From Opitutaceae bacterium (lineage in GTDB: Bacteria > Verrucomicrobiota > Verrucomicrobiia > Opitutales > Opitutaceae): 15,178 bases of DNA. Below are positions 14,701 through 15,178 of this stretch, piece after piece. The position numbers and the translations under genes are program-made. The stretch lies in NCBI GenBank assembly GCA_031272375.1, contig JAISTY010000192.1, positions 1 to 15,178 of the forward strand, given 5' to 3'. The notes below the pieces were generated by a model. It was not told the DNA's origin. It did not search any database and saw only the letters and a program-made list of their open reading frames with translations. How positions within the stretch are numbered: position 1 is the stretch's first letter; every line of letters begins with the position of its first letter.

Positions 14701-14803
14701 CATTGCTGGCACGACCAAGCGCCATTGAACGAACGCTCACCAACACGCCCGCTGGGGGCGTTGGCGAAGCGCTGTCGTTCGTCACTTTGGTCGTTTTGCA
14801 ATG
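14701..14803 (-). ncRNA. Nested inverted repeat, candidate structured RNA ending in the terminator
   Basis: Four sets of arms are nested around one centre: CATTGC (14701-14706) with GCAATG (14798-14803); ACGACCAA (14711-14718) with TTGGTCGT (14787-14794); ACGAACG (14729-14735) with CGTTCGT (14776-14782); and CCAAC plus GCCC (14740-14744, 14747-14750) with GGGC plus GTTGG (14756-14759, 14760-14764) around a GCTGG loop. A second CCATTG at 14722-14727 could replace the outermost arm. In minus-strand RNA this gives a hairpin of about 100 nt that leads straight into the U-tract terminator. It could be a small RNA, a transferase leader, the folded 3' end of an upstream transcript, or a palindromic mobile repeat. 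No known RNA family was recognised. Confidence 0.5.
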
Positions 14804-14856
14804 GACAGCAGCTTTCAGCTACGCAAATTGTTGTTTGTTTTTAGGTTCTAATATAT

Positions 14857-15178
14857 TTATTTGCCAGGTTTGAGAAGGGAAAGCGCGGAGCAAACAATGT
14901 CTTTCCCCTCGGTCAAGCAATATTTTGCGCATCCGCTCAAGAAGGGACAGGTCAATTTTGTTGGAACGGCAGATTGTCGCTTTCTGACCTGTCCCTTATT
15001 CGGTTTTGCCCAATAATACTCCCTGTGGGCGATCCTGACCAAAAGGGTGCCTTTTTTTGGGGAAAGTTGGCTGCGCGGGGTGTCCCGTGAGGGCGTTGGC
15101 GGGTGGGAATTTGGGTAAGCAACGGTAATTTCACGATACCAAGATGCACCGCGCCCGGCCCGCCGGTCTCCATTTTGG
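14857..15178 (-). CDS. Unrecognised open frame, partial (runs off the window edge); may not be a gene
   Basis: A minus-strand frame is open from the right edge (codon ending at 15177) down to a TAA at 14857-14859, 106 sense codons with no start visible inside if it is the tail of a longer gene. The inferred tail contains WYREITVAYP, TLLVRIAHREYYWAKP and a cysteine-containing KLTCPFLSGCAKYCLTEGKD stretch. I do not recognise a family. A second frame overlapping it is also open for 73 codons, which weakens the case. Two inverted copies of the dispersed repeat lie inside the frame, also unusual for coding DNA. Its favourable point is that the strong terminator and hairpin follow it on the same strand, as they would at the end of a transcription unit. 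Confidence 0.2.
   Translation of the reverse strand, partial: QNGDRRAGRGASWYREITVAYPNSHPPTPSRDTPRSQLSPKKGTLLVRIAHREYYWAKPNKGQVRKRQSAVPTKLTCPFLSGCAKYCLTEGKDIVCSALSLLKPGK
14942..15003. repeat. Inverted pair of the dispersed ACCTGTCCCTTATTC repeat
   Basis: AAGGGACAGGTCA (14942-14954) is the exact reverse complement of TGACCTGTCCCTT (14985-14997), a 13-bp inverted repeat around 30 bases. The right arm continues as ATTCGG and so matches the repeats at 10984, 11768, 11796 and 11838, with TGACC in place of TAACC. This head-to-head arrangement is like a BIME built from two REP units and differs from the direct array at 11768-11870. Confidence 0.75.

Larger units (their letters stand above)
14605..15178. 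other. 574-bp region upstream of the split transferase: leader, terminator, repeats, open frame
   Basis: No recognisable gene is present. From left to right it holds a hairpin just before the transferase ATG (14609-14632); a minus-strand intrinsic terminator (14673-14700); a nested inverted repeat (14701-14803); an AT-rich stretch (about 14820-14865) that could contain a minus-strand promoter though no clear -35/-10 pair was found; and an unrecognised open frame running off the window edge with two inverted copies of the AACCTGTCCC-type repeat. Each is listed separately. Confidence 0.6.

Noticed and set aside
14736..14771. Possible integron attC site (CACCAAC...GTTGGCG palindrome)
   Set aside because: The arms lie only 15 bases apart, far shorter than attC elements; the right arm does not fit GTTRRRY; and no integrase or cassette array is present. 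It fits better as the tip of the larger nested hairpin.

Overview
The window is a high-GC bacterial chromosome segment, very GC-rich from 1 to about 6360 and somewhat more AT-rich with different codon use from about 6400 onward. The long-form IspG C-terminus, the GLAYYTG/GFAIGD-type histidyl-tRNA synthetase, a PocR-like/AraC regulator and the scarcity of Shine-Dalgarno sequences fit the Verrucomicrobiota (Opitutaceae-like). That placement is inferred from protein character alone; no rRNA or other marker is present.

Left part (1-6327), ordinary chromosomal genes: the 3' end of ispG (isoprenoid MEP pathway); an exported SurA/parvulin-type peptidyl-prolyl isomerase; convergent to it, overlapping by 7 bp, an AraC-family regulator with a PocR-like cysteine-containing sensor; divergent from that regulator, a D-2-hydroxyacid dehydrogenase; then on the minus strand hisS, with a TerC/Alx-family membrane protein upstream of it.

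An AT-rich non-coding stretch (6328-6841) follows. It holds decayed CACGGAT/ATCCGTG-type repeats and, near its right end, an 8-bp inverted repeat (GTCGGAAT...ATTCCGAC) that is a candidate operator.

Middle part (6842-12918), six co-directional genes forming a likely catabolic operon: a class III PLP enzyme closest to the AGXT2L phospholyase clade, two polyamine-type ABC permeases, a short-chain dehydrogenase, an isochorismatase-like cysteine hydrolase and an APH-fold small-molecule kinase. The kinase plus AGXT2L-like enzyme suggest a phosphorylate-then-eliminate route for an imported amino alcohol, as in hydroxylysine or phosphoethanolamine breakdown. The substrate is unknown, and no ABC ATPase or binding protein lies in the window. 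A repeat with core AACCTGTCCCTTATTCC occurs once before the hydrolase gene and three and a half times after it.

Right part (12920-15178): a phosphoethanolamine-transferase-type membrane sulfatase-fold enzyme on the minus strand, split into two frames by an ATGA overlap so that catalytic residues fall on both halves. Upstream of it is a strong minus-strand intrinsic terminator, preceded by a roughly 100-nt nested inverted repeat able to form a long RNA hairpin, then an unrecognised partial reading frame carrying two inverted copies of the dispersed repeat. The most unusual items are the amine operon, the structured RNA/terminator and the split transferase.
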